Source: Buxus sempervirens (Eukaryota; Streptophyta; Magnoliopsida; Buxales; Buxaceae). From it: a stretch of DNA of 64,000 nucleotides. Of this stretch, positions 10,181-21,635 are shown in pieces. A program made the position numbers and the translations under genes. The notes under the pieces were generated by a model, which saw nothing but the letters and a program-made list of their open reading frames with translations, was not told the DNA's origin and did not search any database. Position 1 is the first letter of the stretch. Every line of letters begins with the position of its first letter. Location: NCBI GenBank assembly GCA_947561395.2, contig OX387187.1:37987829-38051828 (forward strand), read 5' to 3'.

Positions 10181-11057
10181 TCGAGATGCTTCACCTTTTG
10201 TCATCTCGTCACTTTCAAGTGAGTGCTTGTCAACGTAATCACAAAGCCGCTTTGCTGCATTTTCCGTCAAAAAGCCCTTTTGAAGGTGGCTCTGAAGTCT
10301 TGGCTCGAGCCTCGAGGAACGCCACGCAATGCGTGCGTATAACGCACACAAATTATTTGTTGACTACATACTCTTTCTCTACGCTACACGTGGACTCCGT
10401 GCTGTCGGTCCCACTTCAAGATGCGATCTCTTTGATTTCTGACCGTTCCTAATACGAGAGATTACCAATAGAAAAAGGTATATTATAACTACGGTGTTAC
10501 CGTACCACATATCACATGGGGATCCTTTCTTTGGACACTTGGCTTTTGTCTTGAAACAGAACTTACTTTATTGCTTTTGCTTCTCTCTTTTCTCGCTGGC
10601 TTCAACTTTCAACAAGTAAGAAAAATGAACAAAACAGGTTCAATAAAAGAAAAAGGAATTAAGAGATGTAAAATGAACAAGGGGCTGTCTGGAGAAATAT
10701 TGGAAAATAAAAGACATTATTAAATACGGTACATTTATGAATAGGGTAAAGATAATGACTATAGACAAATACTAACAGCAATCTTTATTAAGTGATAATA
10801 AAAGTTCAAAAAAAAAATTTTTTTTAAGAGATTCATAGATTCAAAAGCTTTGTGTGGTGTTATTAAATTCTAACTTGATTAACATTTATGAACCATAAGG
10901 TACTAATATGAGATGGTGATAAACACATATAATCACAGATTAGAAGATGCTCATTAATGTTGTTGTAACAAACTTGATTTAGTGAAACACAAGTTGGCTA
11001 TTTTTTCCAAGAAAAAAAAAATAAAAAATTTAGTTTTCTTTCTAATCTTTTTTTTTA
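10181..11057. other. Upstream region of eIF4G copy 1, no gene seen
   Basis: Non-coding. It aligns with 22997-23986 with small indels. In both copies the first ~300 bases are GC-richer and contain CACGTGG (G-box-like, at about 10388 here) and the palindromic GCGTGCGTATAACGCAC. Confidence 0.6.
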
Positions 11058-12947
11058 GTGTACCTCTAGTATGGTAATTCTTGATATTGCATTGACTCAT
11101 GTAAGATAATTCAGAGAATATGTACACCCTGTATGAATGATTTTTACCACATTCCCTTCATAATGTTATTTTTAGCAATACAATTTGTCTTAGTTCACTG
11201 GCTGTAATACGCTATTAACAAAACTGTTTCTCCCATTCTTCCACCTAAGTCTTCTTTTGGACATCGAGAAACTACATTGTAAGAATCCATTACTTCTTGC
11301 GACACAGTTTCTTTCACTTTCAAACCTACAAGTCTTATTTTCATCTCGCATTTTCTCAGATGTTGGGTCCTATAGCATCTTTTTTACTATTCTCGGTATC
11401 CAAATACCAGAATATCACTTTAACCATGTTTGTTGATTTACTTCGGTTAATAAAGCTGTTAAAAGGTTGCAAAATCGAGAATCTTATATGTAGCAGCACA
11501 AGGCAAACGAAAAGAAAAAATGAGGCATTAAACAAGTAAGAAAAGCCATAAACTTGCTCCTACTACCTAGAGGAAAACAAAAACCTATCAACTCTCTCTA
11601 TAATAAGGGGAAATTATGAGAAAGACCTATAATTCAAACTTTGAAGTATGTAAGTCTCCTTTTGGTGAAAATTTATAGAAAATTTATAAAAAAAGCCTCA
11701 CACGAATAACATATGAGCACCAATTTTCAGATTATACAAGGATACAAGCACAATCATAGTAGGATACAAGCACAATTACACGGGATATAGCATATTAGGA
11801 TATAAGCATTATCATACAAGGATACAAGCATGATCATAGTAGAATACAAGTATATTCATATTTAATATCATAAAAACAAGTGCGGGTAGATCTGGAAATT
11901 GGTGCTCACATGTTGTTTATATGAAGCCATTTTCATAATTTTTTGTCAAAAGTACGTTAGCAGACTTCTAAGTTTGAAATATACAGGCCTTAATTTTTTT
12001 TTTTTTTTAGTGTACCTCTAAGTTTGGTAATTCTTGATATTGAATTGACTCATGTAAGATAATTCAGAGAATATGTACACCCCGTATGAATGATTTTTAC
12101 CACATTCCCTTAATAATGTTATTTTTAGCACTACAATTTGTCTTGATTCAGTGGCTGTAATACGCTATTAACAAAACTGTATCTCCCATTCTTCCACCTA
12201 AGTCTTCTTTTGGACATCGAGAAACTGCATTGTAAGAATCCATTACTTCTTGCGACACAGTTTCTTTCACTTTCAAACCTAAAAATCTTATTTTCATCTC
12301 GCATTTTCTCAGATGTTGGGTCCTATAGCATCTTTTTTACTATTCTCGGTGTCCAAATACCAGAATATCACATTAACCATGTTTGTTGATTTACTTCGGT
12401 TAATAAAGCCGTTAAAAGGTAGCAAAATCGAGAATCTTATATGTAGCAGCAGAAGGCAAACGAAAAGAAAAAATGAGACATTAAACAAGTACGAAAACTC
12501 ATAAACTTGCTCCTAATACCTAGAGGAAAAAAAAAACCTATCAACTCTCTTTATAATAAGGGGAAATTATGGAAAAGGCCTATACTTCAAACTTTGAAGT
12601 ATGTAGGCCTCCTTTTGGTAAAAATTTATAAAAAAGACCTCACACGAATAACATATGAGCACCAATTTTCAGATTATACAAGAATACAAGCACAATCATA
12701 GTAGAATACAAGCACAATTATACGGGATATAGCATATTAGGATATAAGCATAATCATACAAAGATACAAGCATGATCATAGTAGAATACAAGTATATTCA
12801 TATTTAATATCATAAAAACAAGTGCGGGTAGATCTAGAAATTGGTGCTCACATGCTGTTTATGTGAAGCCATTTTCATAATTTTTTACCAAAAGTACGTC
12901 AGCAGACTTTTAAGTTTGAAATACAGGGCTTAAAGGAGAAGTCTCCT
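11058..12947. repeat. ~950-bp tandem duplication in the left copy
   Basis: The block beginning GTGTACCTCTAGTATGGTAA at 11058 is repeated beginning GTGTACCTCTAAGTTTGGTA at 12009. Both contain the same unique sequence (GACTCATGTAAGATAATTCA) and the same MULE-type MITE. The right-hand segmental copy holds only one such block (from about 23986). Confidence 0.85.
11599..11990. mobile_element. Long-TIR MITE (Mutator-like), copy a, partly truncated
   Basis: The left arm contains TTCAAACTTTGAAGTATG and ATATGAGCACCAATTTTCAG. About 300 bases on, the right arm is the inverse, with AATTGGTGCTCACATG and AAGTTTGAAATA. Arms of about 100 bp flank an interior of ~20-bp GATACAAGCACAATCAT-like repeats. The outer right end is replaced by a T-tract at the tandem-duplication junction. 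Confidence 0.7.
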
Positions 12948-12985
12948 CAAAAAGAGGCCTTTATCCTAATTTTCTCTTATAATAA
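12551..12985. mobile_element. Long-TIR MITE (Mutator-like), copy b
   Basis: This is the most complete copy. The arm starts TTATAATAAGGGGAAATTATG and the opposite end is CCTAATTTTCTCTTATAATAA, its imperfect inverse. Inner arm homology extends over ~100 bp, and the interior is the GATACAAG-type minisatellite. No transposase is encoded. Very long arms suggest a Mutator-like MITE; a 9-bp target duplication was not established. Confidence 0.7.
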
Positions 12986-13138
12986 TCCCTAAAAACACAT
13001 TAATTGCACAAACCAAACCCTAATTGTACTTTTTTTGTGTATTTTTGTTTTGTGAAATTTTAAGTACAATTATCATCCTTTTAATTTTAAAACAAGGACA
13101 AGGAAACCTCGTACATGAGGAAGTGGAGTCGCCTTAGA

Positions 13139-13480
13139 CAGTGGCGGAACCAGGACTCCAAATCTGGGGTGGCAAAAAAATTTTCAATTAACACTTCCCA
13201 TGAAATATAAAAATTTCAATGAGTTGGGGGGCCAAACTAGAAATTTTAGAAGGGATTCTTATGAAATATAAAAATTTTCAATGAGTTGGGGGGCAAACCA
13301 GAAATTTTGGGGGGGGTAAAATATAAATTTTAATTAAAAAATATATAAAATACATATATTTTTTTATTTAAAAAAAAAAAAAAAAAAAGCTAGGGAGGGC
13401 ATCTCATCTTTTTTTTTTTTTTTTTTTTTTTTTTGGTAATGATGGGAGGGCATCTCATCTCACCACAACGTGATTCCGCC
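13139..13480. mobile_element. Small hAT (Tip100-like) insertion absent from the right copy
   Basis: Starts CAGTGGCGGAACCAGGACTC and ends GATTCCGCC, an incomplete inverse. The right-hand segmental copy at about 25070 passes straight from GCCTTAGA to TCTTCAAAATAT, so this block is an insertion in the left copy. The CAGNGGCGGANCC terminus is that of Tip100-type hAT elements. The interior has two copies of TATAAAAATTTTCAATGAGT and A/T homopolymers. Confidence 0.55.
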
Positions 13481-14546
13481 TTCTTCAAAATATAAAAATA
13501 TAAAGCAATCCAAAAGGACATCTCTTCACCGCCTAAAAAGTGCAAAAAAAAAAAAAGGAAAAAGATGCTGTTTTGAAAAACGCCCAAAACAGCATCTGTC
13601 TGCTTCACGATGGGTGTGGGCCCCATATTGAAATAGGCACGTGACTGTATGTTTCACAATGGTACCATCATGTGGTACCAGATCAAATGGTCTCAATACA
13701 ATCTTTTTCCGCACATACCGATTCCTCTTTCAATCCCTCTTGCAACCCGTCACATGCTGCCGCGCGTCCCATGTTCCTCGTGATTTGTGCCATTGTTAAC
13801 AGCGTTAATTTAACGTTGGTAAAGTTACAACCCCATCATCATCGTAGAAATCAGGTTCGTCGTTTTCTTGATCTGAAGAACCACAACTTAGGAGACGAGA
13901 ACTTCGCCCATCAATGTGCACTCGAAGCACTTCACTGTGCTTCACTGAACATTTCAAATGCTACAAAAGGAAAACCCTAATACTCACGAAATTACGACCT
14001 TCTTGAGCTGTTATCCTGCCTTCCCTGTCTGGGAGTGACGCTTCAGAGTGAAATTGAACAAACTACCACAAAATCATTTCTATTCTGATCGTTAGTCTTA
14101 AAAGACACCCTGACCTTCTCTCTCTCTCTCTCTCTATATGGGTTTGTTATAAAAAAAAACGACGCGATTCGAGTCTCATGCACTCTTTTCTCTCGCGTTT
14201 GCTTTCTCTGCATATCTGTCGTCACGATTCCCGCCATTATCCTCTGTACGCTTTCTTGAATTGAAAACCCAAATTTGTGATATATATTTGTTCTCTCACT
14301 GTCGTTTCTTCAGGTAAATTGGCGAAATCCTAGAATAATGGGGTTGGTGGATGCTAAATTGTGTGTTGTTACGCGGGTTTGGGTTGTAATGCTGATTCTC
14401 TAGGGTGTCCGGGGTCATTTTTATGTTTTATAATTTGGTTTTGTGTTTGTGATGATGGATCTGTTTGTTTTCTTAATCTGTTTTTTGTTTTTTTTATGCT
14501 GAGGAAGAGAATAAACGAGTGGGGAACGAGGGTTACTGTCGGATTT
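13481..14546 (+). other. Decayed promoter and 5' leader of eIF4G copy 1
   Basis: Aligned in part with 25070-25742. About 13560-14080 differs from the right copy and includes an inverted pair GATGCTGTTTTG / CAAAACAGCATC. A CT tract precedes TATATGGG at about 14135. The leader-intron donor CAG/GTAAAT is kept at 14313/14314, but the acceptor, TTTGCAG in the right copy, reads ATGCTG here (AG changed to TG at 14500-14501), so the leader intron cannot be removed at the ancestral site. Confidence 0.7.
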
Positions 14547-17182
14547 ATGTCCCATAATCATTCAAGGTCTGACAAGAGCGAGTCGCAGTACAAAAAACCT
14601 GGTCGATCCGGAAGCTCCGGTCAGCAGAAGAGCTTCGCAGGCGGCGCAGGGAAGGGCAGTGGCGGGACAATCTTCTCATTCTTCCAGCGGAGCTTTGGCT
14701 AAAACACCGCAATCCAAGGATTTTGATGTGCTGGTTAGGTTAGAGACAATCCTAGGATTGATGGTATGTTTCAAATTGGATCCTATAATTTTTTTGGGAT
14801 CGCATACACCATCTTGCTTCTACTACTGATGGCCTTGACTGCTCACACTTTAGAAAGCTTTCACTATAGTGCAAGTAACTTCTAGTCTACTAGGATGGCT
14901 AAAACTTTTTTCCTTGTTGGTTGTTTCATATACGGTTCACACTCTGGTGGCTGATAGTTTTTTTATCTGTTAATTTTAGCATCTCCCACATTTTTCTGTG
15001 GTACCTCTTCACGAGTCAATCCTGAGGCGTTAAAGTTATCTTTGACATCCAAAGTTACAAACCTGAACAATATGTGATAAGAACTGATGGAACATTTTAA
15101 ATAAGACGCATAGAGTTTTGGGATTGCATGAATGATATAAAACTGTATTGAACTTTACATCATGCCCTTTCCATAATATTTTCTATTGTTTTAATGATTA
15201 ATTAGTTATTGTGCATGTTATCTTGTACAGTAACCTTCAAAACCTTAGATGAGGCCGCCACATTGATGTATTTTTGAAATTTGTCCCGAGAAGGATCACA
15301 ATCTGAGAAGTTTTTTCCCTTTTTGGTATCCATTCTAAATATATTTGCCTGGAATGTTATAGTCTTTGTTGAATGTTTATCAAGTCATTTCACCATGTTG
15401 TAGCTGCAGGTAACATGACTTTTGGTCCCATTTTTGGGTTTCTTTGATTGAGATCCCTCATCCCTCGTTTGTGTTTGCTGTTTTGTTGCTTGGGGAGTTA
15501 GAGTTTTTGTTATCTTAATTTCTCAAGTCCATGGTTCTTTTATATTGCAGGCACGCCATGATTATTTTAACTCTGAGCTCACATTGCCTATTCCTTCTGT
15601 TACTAAGCATCAGTCAAAGAAGGATGTGACTAGTATCAATGCTTCTAACACTTGGGAATCCCATTCTTCATCTACGGCCAAAAGGGACGTGCAATCTCAT
15701 GCTCCGAGTGGATCTGCTGCCATTCAGAACCAGCATTCTCCTGTACAGTTTGCACAGCAGCAGGCTGGAAAATTTGGTGGTCGACGTAAATCTGTCAAAA
15801 TCACTGATCCTAAAACTCATGAAGAATTGAGGCTCGATAAAAGGGCAGACTCATATATGGATGCGTGGTCAGTAGGCATTAGGTCACAGAACAATCTCCC
15901 ATCTCAATCCCAGCCCATTCCATCGTTTGCTCCTCATCAGATCAACTATTACTCTACCGTACAGCCAAGCACTTATAATTCCCCTTCCATATCCTTTCAA
16001 AATCCAACATCTCTCCCTTTAACAAGTACCCAGATGACATCTGGTTCTCCAGTATCAAGGTTTAACTATCCAGCTGGCCAGGGTCCGCAGTCTGCACTGT
16101 TTGTGAATCCTTCTTCCGTTAACTCTTTGCCTGTTACTAAGACTGGTCCTCCAATGCGTGGGAATGCTGAGATGTCAGTTTCCACTCAAGTGCCTGCTTT
16201 CAGGGAGAAGCTTACCTTGGAATATAATAGGGCAAAAAATACAACCTCTGAAGGCAGAAGAAAAAGAAATGAATTAATTCTTCGGAAACCGGCTGCCGCT
16301 GGATCACATTCTGATCTTTATGTGGCATACAAGGCTCTATATGAAAAGACAGAATCCACTATTTCATCAAATAGTTTAGATGGTAGTTCCGTTGGTGATA
16401 GTAAGCAGTTAAGCGTTGATGCCACTGAAAAGGATCTTGTGGCAGATGCGGATGACAGGCAGAGCAAAGCTGAACCAGATGATTGGGATTGGGATTCGGA
16501 AGATGCTGCTGATATTTCTACCCCCCAGTTGAAAACCTCGGAAAAAGGGGAACAGGTACATGGTGGCATGCTGCAACACGATGAAGATGCAAATGGAGTT
16601 ATGGGGAAAAAGAAGTATTCTAGAGATTTCCTCCTGACATTTTCAGAGCAGTGTACCAATCTTCCTGTGGAATTTCAAATTACGTCTGATATTGCGGAGA
16701 CCCTGATGCGCTCTAAAATCATTATTCCTAATCTTGTTGATCGTGAAATATGTACGAGTTCTGGAAGAGTTATAGATAGACCGACTGGTGTATCTAGACC
16801 TGAGCGCTGTGGGAGTGTTGTAATGGAGGATGACAAATGGAGTAAATCACCTGGTCCTTTTCCATATTTTAAGGACCGACGTCTTGAGATTGACCATGGA
16901 GGTAATGTCATAGGTTTTCGACCAGGACAAGGAGTCAACCATGGTGCTTTGAGCAATCCTCGTGGTCAGACTCCTGGTCAGCATGGTGGAGGGATTCTAT
17001 CTGCTCCAATGCAGTCCATGGCATCGCAGGGAGGGCAAAGAGTTGATGCTGAGCGGTGGCAGCGTGCTAATGTTATTCAGAAGGGTTTAATTCCTTCTCC
17101 TCAAACTCCATTGCAGGTAATGCACAAAGCTGAGAAGAAGTATGAAGTAGGCATATGTTTGAAACGTAATACGAGTTCTTGA
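14547..17182 (+). pseudogene. eIF4G copy 1: truncated derivative keeping the eIF4E-binding region
   Basis: The ATG at 14547 begins the eIF4G N-terminus (MSHNHSRSDKSESQY), but exon 1 is fused to the end of exon 3 and the frame stops at 14700-14702 (51 residues). An intron-like stretch homologous to 27590-28437 follows. A fused exon 6/7 then runs from 15551 to a stop at 17180-17182. Relative to the intact gene, 288 bp (96 codons) and then 1,514 bp of genomic DNA, including intron 6 (476 codons), are deleted, both in frame. The eIF4E-binding motif YSRDFLL is intact at 16616-16636. Homology ends after KKYEVG (about 17153), before the MIF4G domain. Lost splice sites argue for a pseudogene; the open frame argues against old neutral decay. 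Confidence 0.85.
14703..15550 (+). other. Intron-5-like region of eIF4G copy 1
   Basis: Non-coding and homologous to 27590-28437 of the intact gene, including AAGGATTTTGATGTGCTGG and the acceptor TATTGCAG before GCACGCCATGAT. Confidence 0.8.
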
Positions 17183-17675
17183 AAAGGTTTTTTGAAATCC
17201 TTGGCTCCTCCAATTCCTCCACATCTCCAGTCCCATACTCTGCAATTCTCACCTGCTCTCTCTCTCTTGCATGCATTGGCTCATGGCTTGTTGATATTAA
17301 TGCCTACCTATTTTGTTACACTTGTTTTCCTATATTTGTCTGTGTGCCTGTGTGAGATATTTTAGGCCATTGGAAATGTTGTCTGGCATCTAAAACTATT
17401 GGTGGGATTGGAGACAGACAAGTGCCATTGGAAGCCGTTGATTGAGGGTCAAGAGAAAAAAAAAGATCATCAAATGGCCAAAAACAATTCAACTGCGGGG
17501 CAGTTATGCAACAAGTTCTGACTTTTGACCCTCCCATTCTGGTTTTACTTAAGCACAATATGATCCGAACCCAATTCTGGGTGCTGAATTTCTTCTGCTA
17601 TATTTTTATTACTTATCTTTGTAATTATTTGCATATATAAATTATTGTTCTAATCCTTAGATATTTGTCAATTAG
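17183..17675. other. Junction between eIF4G copy 1 and the Harbinger element
   Basis: No gene seen. eIF4G homology ends near 17153. I looked for an inverted partner of the Harbinger right terminus (GTTACCAAACGGAGGC) and found none here, so the transposon is 5' truncated or its left end lies in sequence too decayed to recognise. Confidence 0.4.
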
Positions 17676-18690
17676 ATGTCTTCCATTCCTACTACAAATA
17701 TATCTTTTGAAGATGCCGAAAAGTCGGTAGCAAACTGGAACGGGGATCAAGAGGCAATATTTATTGAGTTGATGGTGGACGAAGTGAAGAAGGGAAATAG
17801 ATTAATGACAACATTTAAGAAATGTGGATGGAAAAGGATTAGAGAGGAATTTTATAGAAAAACTGGGAAAAAATACAGGATGAAAGAATTCAAGAACAAA
17901 TATAATAACTTGAAAGTAATATATAGAGAGTTCACACAACTGAGGGAAATACCTACAGGCTTTGGTTGGGATCCGATTGCTCAAACTGTAACAACAGCAC
18001 CTGATTCAGTATGGGAATCTTATTTTAAGGTAAACATTTTATTGTTATTTAATAGTTTTTTGAATATTCATAATTAATAATATAATATGTTAATAATAGG
18101 TTATTATTTTAATGTAGGTTCATCCAAAAGCAAGAAGATTTCAAAAGGCAGGTTGTCCCATGTATGATCAATTGGTAATCATATATGGCGACACATCTGC
18201 TTCTGGGGAAATGGACGGTGCAAATAATCAAGATGTATCAGACAGCAATGAAGATTCTGATCATGGACAGGAGTTTCAAATTGAAGAGCTTGGCACACCT
18301 TTCTCTGCTACCCCATTGCCAAGTCAGTTTGATACCCATCAAGAGCATTGCCCTTCAAGTCATGAAAGACAACACTCACGATCTCGAACCCAAGGTAGCC
18401 AACATCGGTCGAGGAGTCGTTCGGGATTGGAGTTGTCTGATGCTATTTGTTATATGGCTGATAAAAGCAATGAACGAAATGAATCACGTACTCAAAGGCC
18501 ATCATCAAGTTCGCCTTCTAGTGCTGAGCCATACTCAATGGCTAAGTGCATTTCAATTCTTGAAAGCATGGAAGGATTGGAGATGGAAACTTATTATAAA
18601 GCAATTGAGAAAATGGAAAACAAGATATGGCGGGAGGCATTCATTGAAATGTCTTATGAGCATAAGAAAGGTTGGTTGGCTAGACTTTAG
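17676..18690 (+). CDS. Harbinger ORF1: Myb/SANT-like DNA-binding protein
   Basis: Two exons: 17676-18029, with donor AAG/GTAAAC, and 18118-18690, with acceptor TGTAG/GTT; the phase is kept. The predicted 308 residues contain a Myb/SANT-like (Myb_DNA-bind_3) trihelix in the first ~115 residues, with W-rich positions NWNGDQEAIFIELM, FKKCGWKRI and FGWDP. A VHPKARRFQKAGCPMYDQL segment, an acidic/Ser-rich linker and a C-terminal helix region ending KKGWLARL follow. In PIF/Harbinger elements this protein binds the terminal repeats and partners the transposase. The frame is intact even though the neighbouring transposase is broken. Confidence 0.8.
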
Positions 18691-18923
18691 GATTGGTATG
18701 GGATTGGTATTTAGTTTTTGTGATAATCAGACTTTGTTACAGGATTGGTATTTTGTTTTTGTGATGAAAGCTTCTATCATTAACTTTTTGATGTTGAATG
18801 TTTCTTATGTTGTTCGATACTGTTACGATTAATTACTTTGTCATTAGTAATTATTATAATCTTCTATTGCTATCTTAAATTTGTTTTGGTCTTATTATTT
18901 AGGTTGATATTTATTATTAGAAC

Positions 18924-20272
18924 ATGGATACAGATAGAGATTCATATGAAGAAGAATTTTTGAGAAATGAGATGGTAGCTGCAGCTGCTGTTGACTATCA
19001 TGAGAGATACATTTGTAAAATACCATACAGAGATGATACGTTAACTGGGTCTGAATATGTTCATAATGTGGTTTATGGGAATCCAGAAAGATGTCCTGAT
19101 AGTTTAGGATGAAATCACATGTATTTCTTAATTTATGCACTGCACTAAAAGAGAGAGGCTTCTTTCGTGATACACAGTATACATCTGTAGAATAGCAAGT
19201 TGCAATATTTTTATTGACGTTAGCACATAATTTTTCAAATCGAAAGATTGTAGATCGATTTCAACATTCAGGAGAGATTGTTTCTCGTTTTTTTGGTAAG
19301 GTTTTGAAGGCAATGGTTCGGTTTCGAAAGGGAAAGAAATTATAGTTCCGCCTTCTTTTACACAAACTCCTCTTGAAATTTGACACAATCCCAAATATTA
19401 CCCATGGTTTATGGTAAGTTCGATTATCTTTTTGCATCATTATTTTATTGTAATTTTTTTTAATAATTATAAATAAAAAGCATATTTTTTTTATAGGCTT
19501 GTATTGGAGCAATTGATGGGACTCATATTAGTGCCAATGTATCATTTGATAAACAAATACCATATAGGGGACGGAAGGTGGCGATAACCCAAAATGTTGT
19601 GTGTGTTTGTTCTTTTGATATGCGCTTTACTTTTGTTTTAGCTAGGTGGGAAGGAACAGCACATGATGCACGGGTTTTTCTTGATGCAGTTACTAAACTT
19701 GAATATACGTTTCCACATCCACCAGAAGGTAAGTGAAGTTATTAAATTTAGTTTTTATTGTTAAAAAGAAACAAATAAATGATTTAATTTAGTTTTTATT
19801 GTTAAAAAAACAAATAAATGATTTCTGATAAATTTTTTATTCATTTATTAGGTAAGTGTTATGTGGTCGACTTCGGTTATTGTAACATGCAAGGTTATTT
19901 GACACCATTTCCAAGAGAGCGATATCACCTTCAAGAGTATAGAGGAAATAATCGTCAACCATCAAGAGCAAGAGAGTTTTTAATCAAAGGCATTCATCTT
20001 TGCGTAATATCATAGAACGTTGTTTTGGAGTTTTGAAAAAACGTTTTCCTATATTAAAGATGATGCCCCCATACTCACTTAAGATGAAACATCATATTGT
20101 TATTGCTTGTTGTGCATTACATAATTTTATCAGAATGCAAGCACGTGAAGATAATTTATTCATAGAATTTGAAGATGAGGAAATGGTGATTGAAGATGAG
20201 CTAGCAGGTTCAAATTCAGAACAACCCATAGAGATTGATGTGACAGCTAGATCTCGACGAGAGATGCCATAA
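18924..20272 (+). pseudogene. Harbinger DDE transposase, multiply broken
   Basis: Recognisable blocks run in order: MDTDRDSYEEEF, NPERCPDSL, then after a frameshift near 19107 HVFLNLCTALKERGFF, IVDRFQHSGEIVSRFF, an intron, CIGAIDGTHI (first catalytic Asp region), WEGTAHDARVF (second Asp), a second intron, YVVDFGYCN, YRGNNRQP and, after another frameshift near 19980, SLRNIIERCFGVLKKRFPIL (Glu region) and IVIACCALHNFIR. In-frame stops occur at about 19192 (after TSVE) and 19381 (after PLEI). The family is DDE_Tnp_4, the nuclease of PIF/Harbinger elements. At least two frameshifts and two nonsense codons make it inactive. Confidence 0.85.
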
Positions 20273-20759
20273 TTAAAAGACTCGATTGCACGTAAACTAG
20301 CTAGTGCATATGGATTAGCACAATGGTGATATTAGTTACTTATTTAGCCATTTGAATGTAATTAAATGACTATTTTATGAATCTTTTATAATATTGGACT
20401 TATATTTTTCGGTATATTTCTAAGTACAATACATAAATTGTTTACAATACTTTTATGAAAGCAAAAAGTAATTTCTATGTTACTGCAATTACAAAACATG
20501 GTTTTTTACTTTTTAGCAGCAAAGCAAAAGTTTACCAAACAGTTTGTTTCAAGAAAAGATCTTTTGAAAAGCATAAAATTGCTTTTTTGTTTGCTTTCTT
20601 GCTTTTAAAAGCAAAAGTGTTACCAAACGGAGGCTTAATATATTATATATTTATTAAATTTGGGTCTACTTAATTCATCTGATTTTTGTCGACATTTAAT
20701 ATATATAATATAAAAATTAGTGTTTTATATATACTAAATTTGTAATATAAAAATAATAA

Positions 20760-20945
20760 ACACTGATTAAAATCCACAATAAGTCAGATATTCACATGAT
20801 TAAATTGTGAATAAGTCAGATATTATTTTATATATTAAATTGTGAATAAGTTAGATATTCACATATATTATTTTTATATATTAAATTGTGAATAAGTCAG
20901 ATATTCACATGATTTTTATATATATTAAATTTGTAAGTAAACCTC
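20760..20945. repeat. Imperfect tandem repeats of ~45-65 bp
   Basis: The phrase TTAAATTGTGAATAAGTCAG followed by ATATTCACAT or ATATTATTTT recurs three times between about 20790 and 20925, with TATATATTAAA spacers. Confidence 0.75.
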
Positions 20946-21113
20946 ATTGGTTTACTTAATTTTGAGATCTGAGTAGTTTGTTGTCATGAGGGTAAAATTT
21001 TGGTGTTCTAATCTAGGTGTGGGAAAATATTTTCTTTCCATCATTTTCTATTGAAAAAAGCAGACCCTTTTGAGACATGTTTGGGCAATGAATGAAGGAA
21101 GCTATGACCGATA

Positions 21114-21185
21114 TGTAACTGATATAGATGTGTTAATTTTCTTGACTAGATGTAACTGATATAGATGTGTTAATTTTCTTGACTA
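21114..21185. repeat. Exact 36-bp tandem duplication
   Basis: TGTAACTGATATAGATGTGT followed by TAATTTTCTTGACTAG occurs twice back to back. Confidence 0.9.
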
Positions 21186-21635
21186 GGTGCTTTCATAATT
21201 TTTCATCATGTAAAATGTTTTCTATTTAATCTGTCTCTCATATTACCTTTTAATTCTTGGGACTCATATTTTCAATATTGGATTTGAACCCAACTTCTAC
21301 CCTACAATTCACATGGCTGACATTTAATTTGGCAACAACCTTTTGGGTGGGTTCAAAATCAGATTGGACAACTCCACAAGTCGGGTCTTGGGGTCAGCTT
21401 TCACCCAATAGAAACCAAGACCCAGGGTCACCTTATTGGTGCTTAAAGCCACCATTAGGTTTTACCTTTTAAACCCTCGTTCCAAGCTTACAAGGTTATC
21501 AGAGTTACATCTCGTGAGATGGATTGAAATCCTTTTTGTAAAATGTTCCTTCATCAACCTTTTCCACATTGCAGCACCTTACGCCTACAACATCAAGCAC
21601 TCTAAGAACGCATGGCAAAAGATTTCACCTCGGAT

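Larger units (their letters stand above)
8890..17154 (+). repeat. Segmental duplication, left copy (upstream region plus partial eIF4G)
   Basis: This segment is homologous, in the same orientation, to 22925-31811. Landmarks are shared in order: GGGGTCGAGATGCTTCA, a G+C-rich stretch with GCGTGCGTATAACGCAC, a MULE-type MITE, AAGGACAAGGAAACCTCGTAC, a CT-rich leader, the leader intron, and eIF4G exons. Relative to the right copy it carries two extra hAT insertions and one extra tandem duplication, and it has lost several coding blocks. Confidence 0.9.
17600..20640 (+). mobile_element. Decayed PIF/Harbinger transposon with ORF1 and transposase
   Basis: A Myb-like ORF1 is followed on the same strand by a DDE_Tnp_4-type transposase, the standard PIF/Harbinger pair. 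The right terminus reads GTTACCAAACGGAGGC followed by TTA, matching Harbinger ends and a TTA target. The left terminus was not found. The transposase carries several lesions, so the element is not autonomous. A deletion derivative of the same family, in reverse orientation, lies at 46853-47991. Confidence 0.85.
20641..21635. other. AT-rich intergenic DNA with short tandem repeats
   Basis: No gene. It holds the two tandem repeats listed separately and otherwise AT-rich sequence without supported features. Confidence 0.5.

Noticed and set aside
13672..13980. 102-codon frame upstream of eIF4G copy 1
   Set aside because: Not present in the right segmental copy and not similar to any family I know.
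17183..17675. Left terminal inverted repeat of the Harbinger element
   Set aside because: No inverse of GTTACCAAACGGAGGC was found, so a complete element is not claimed.
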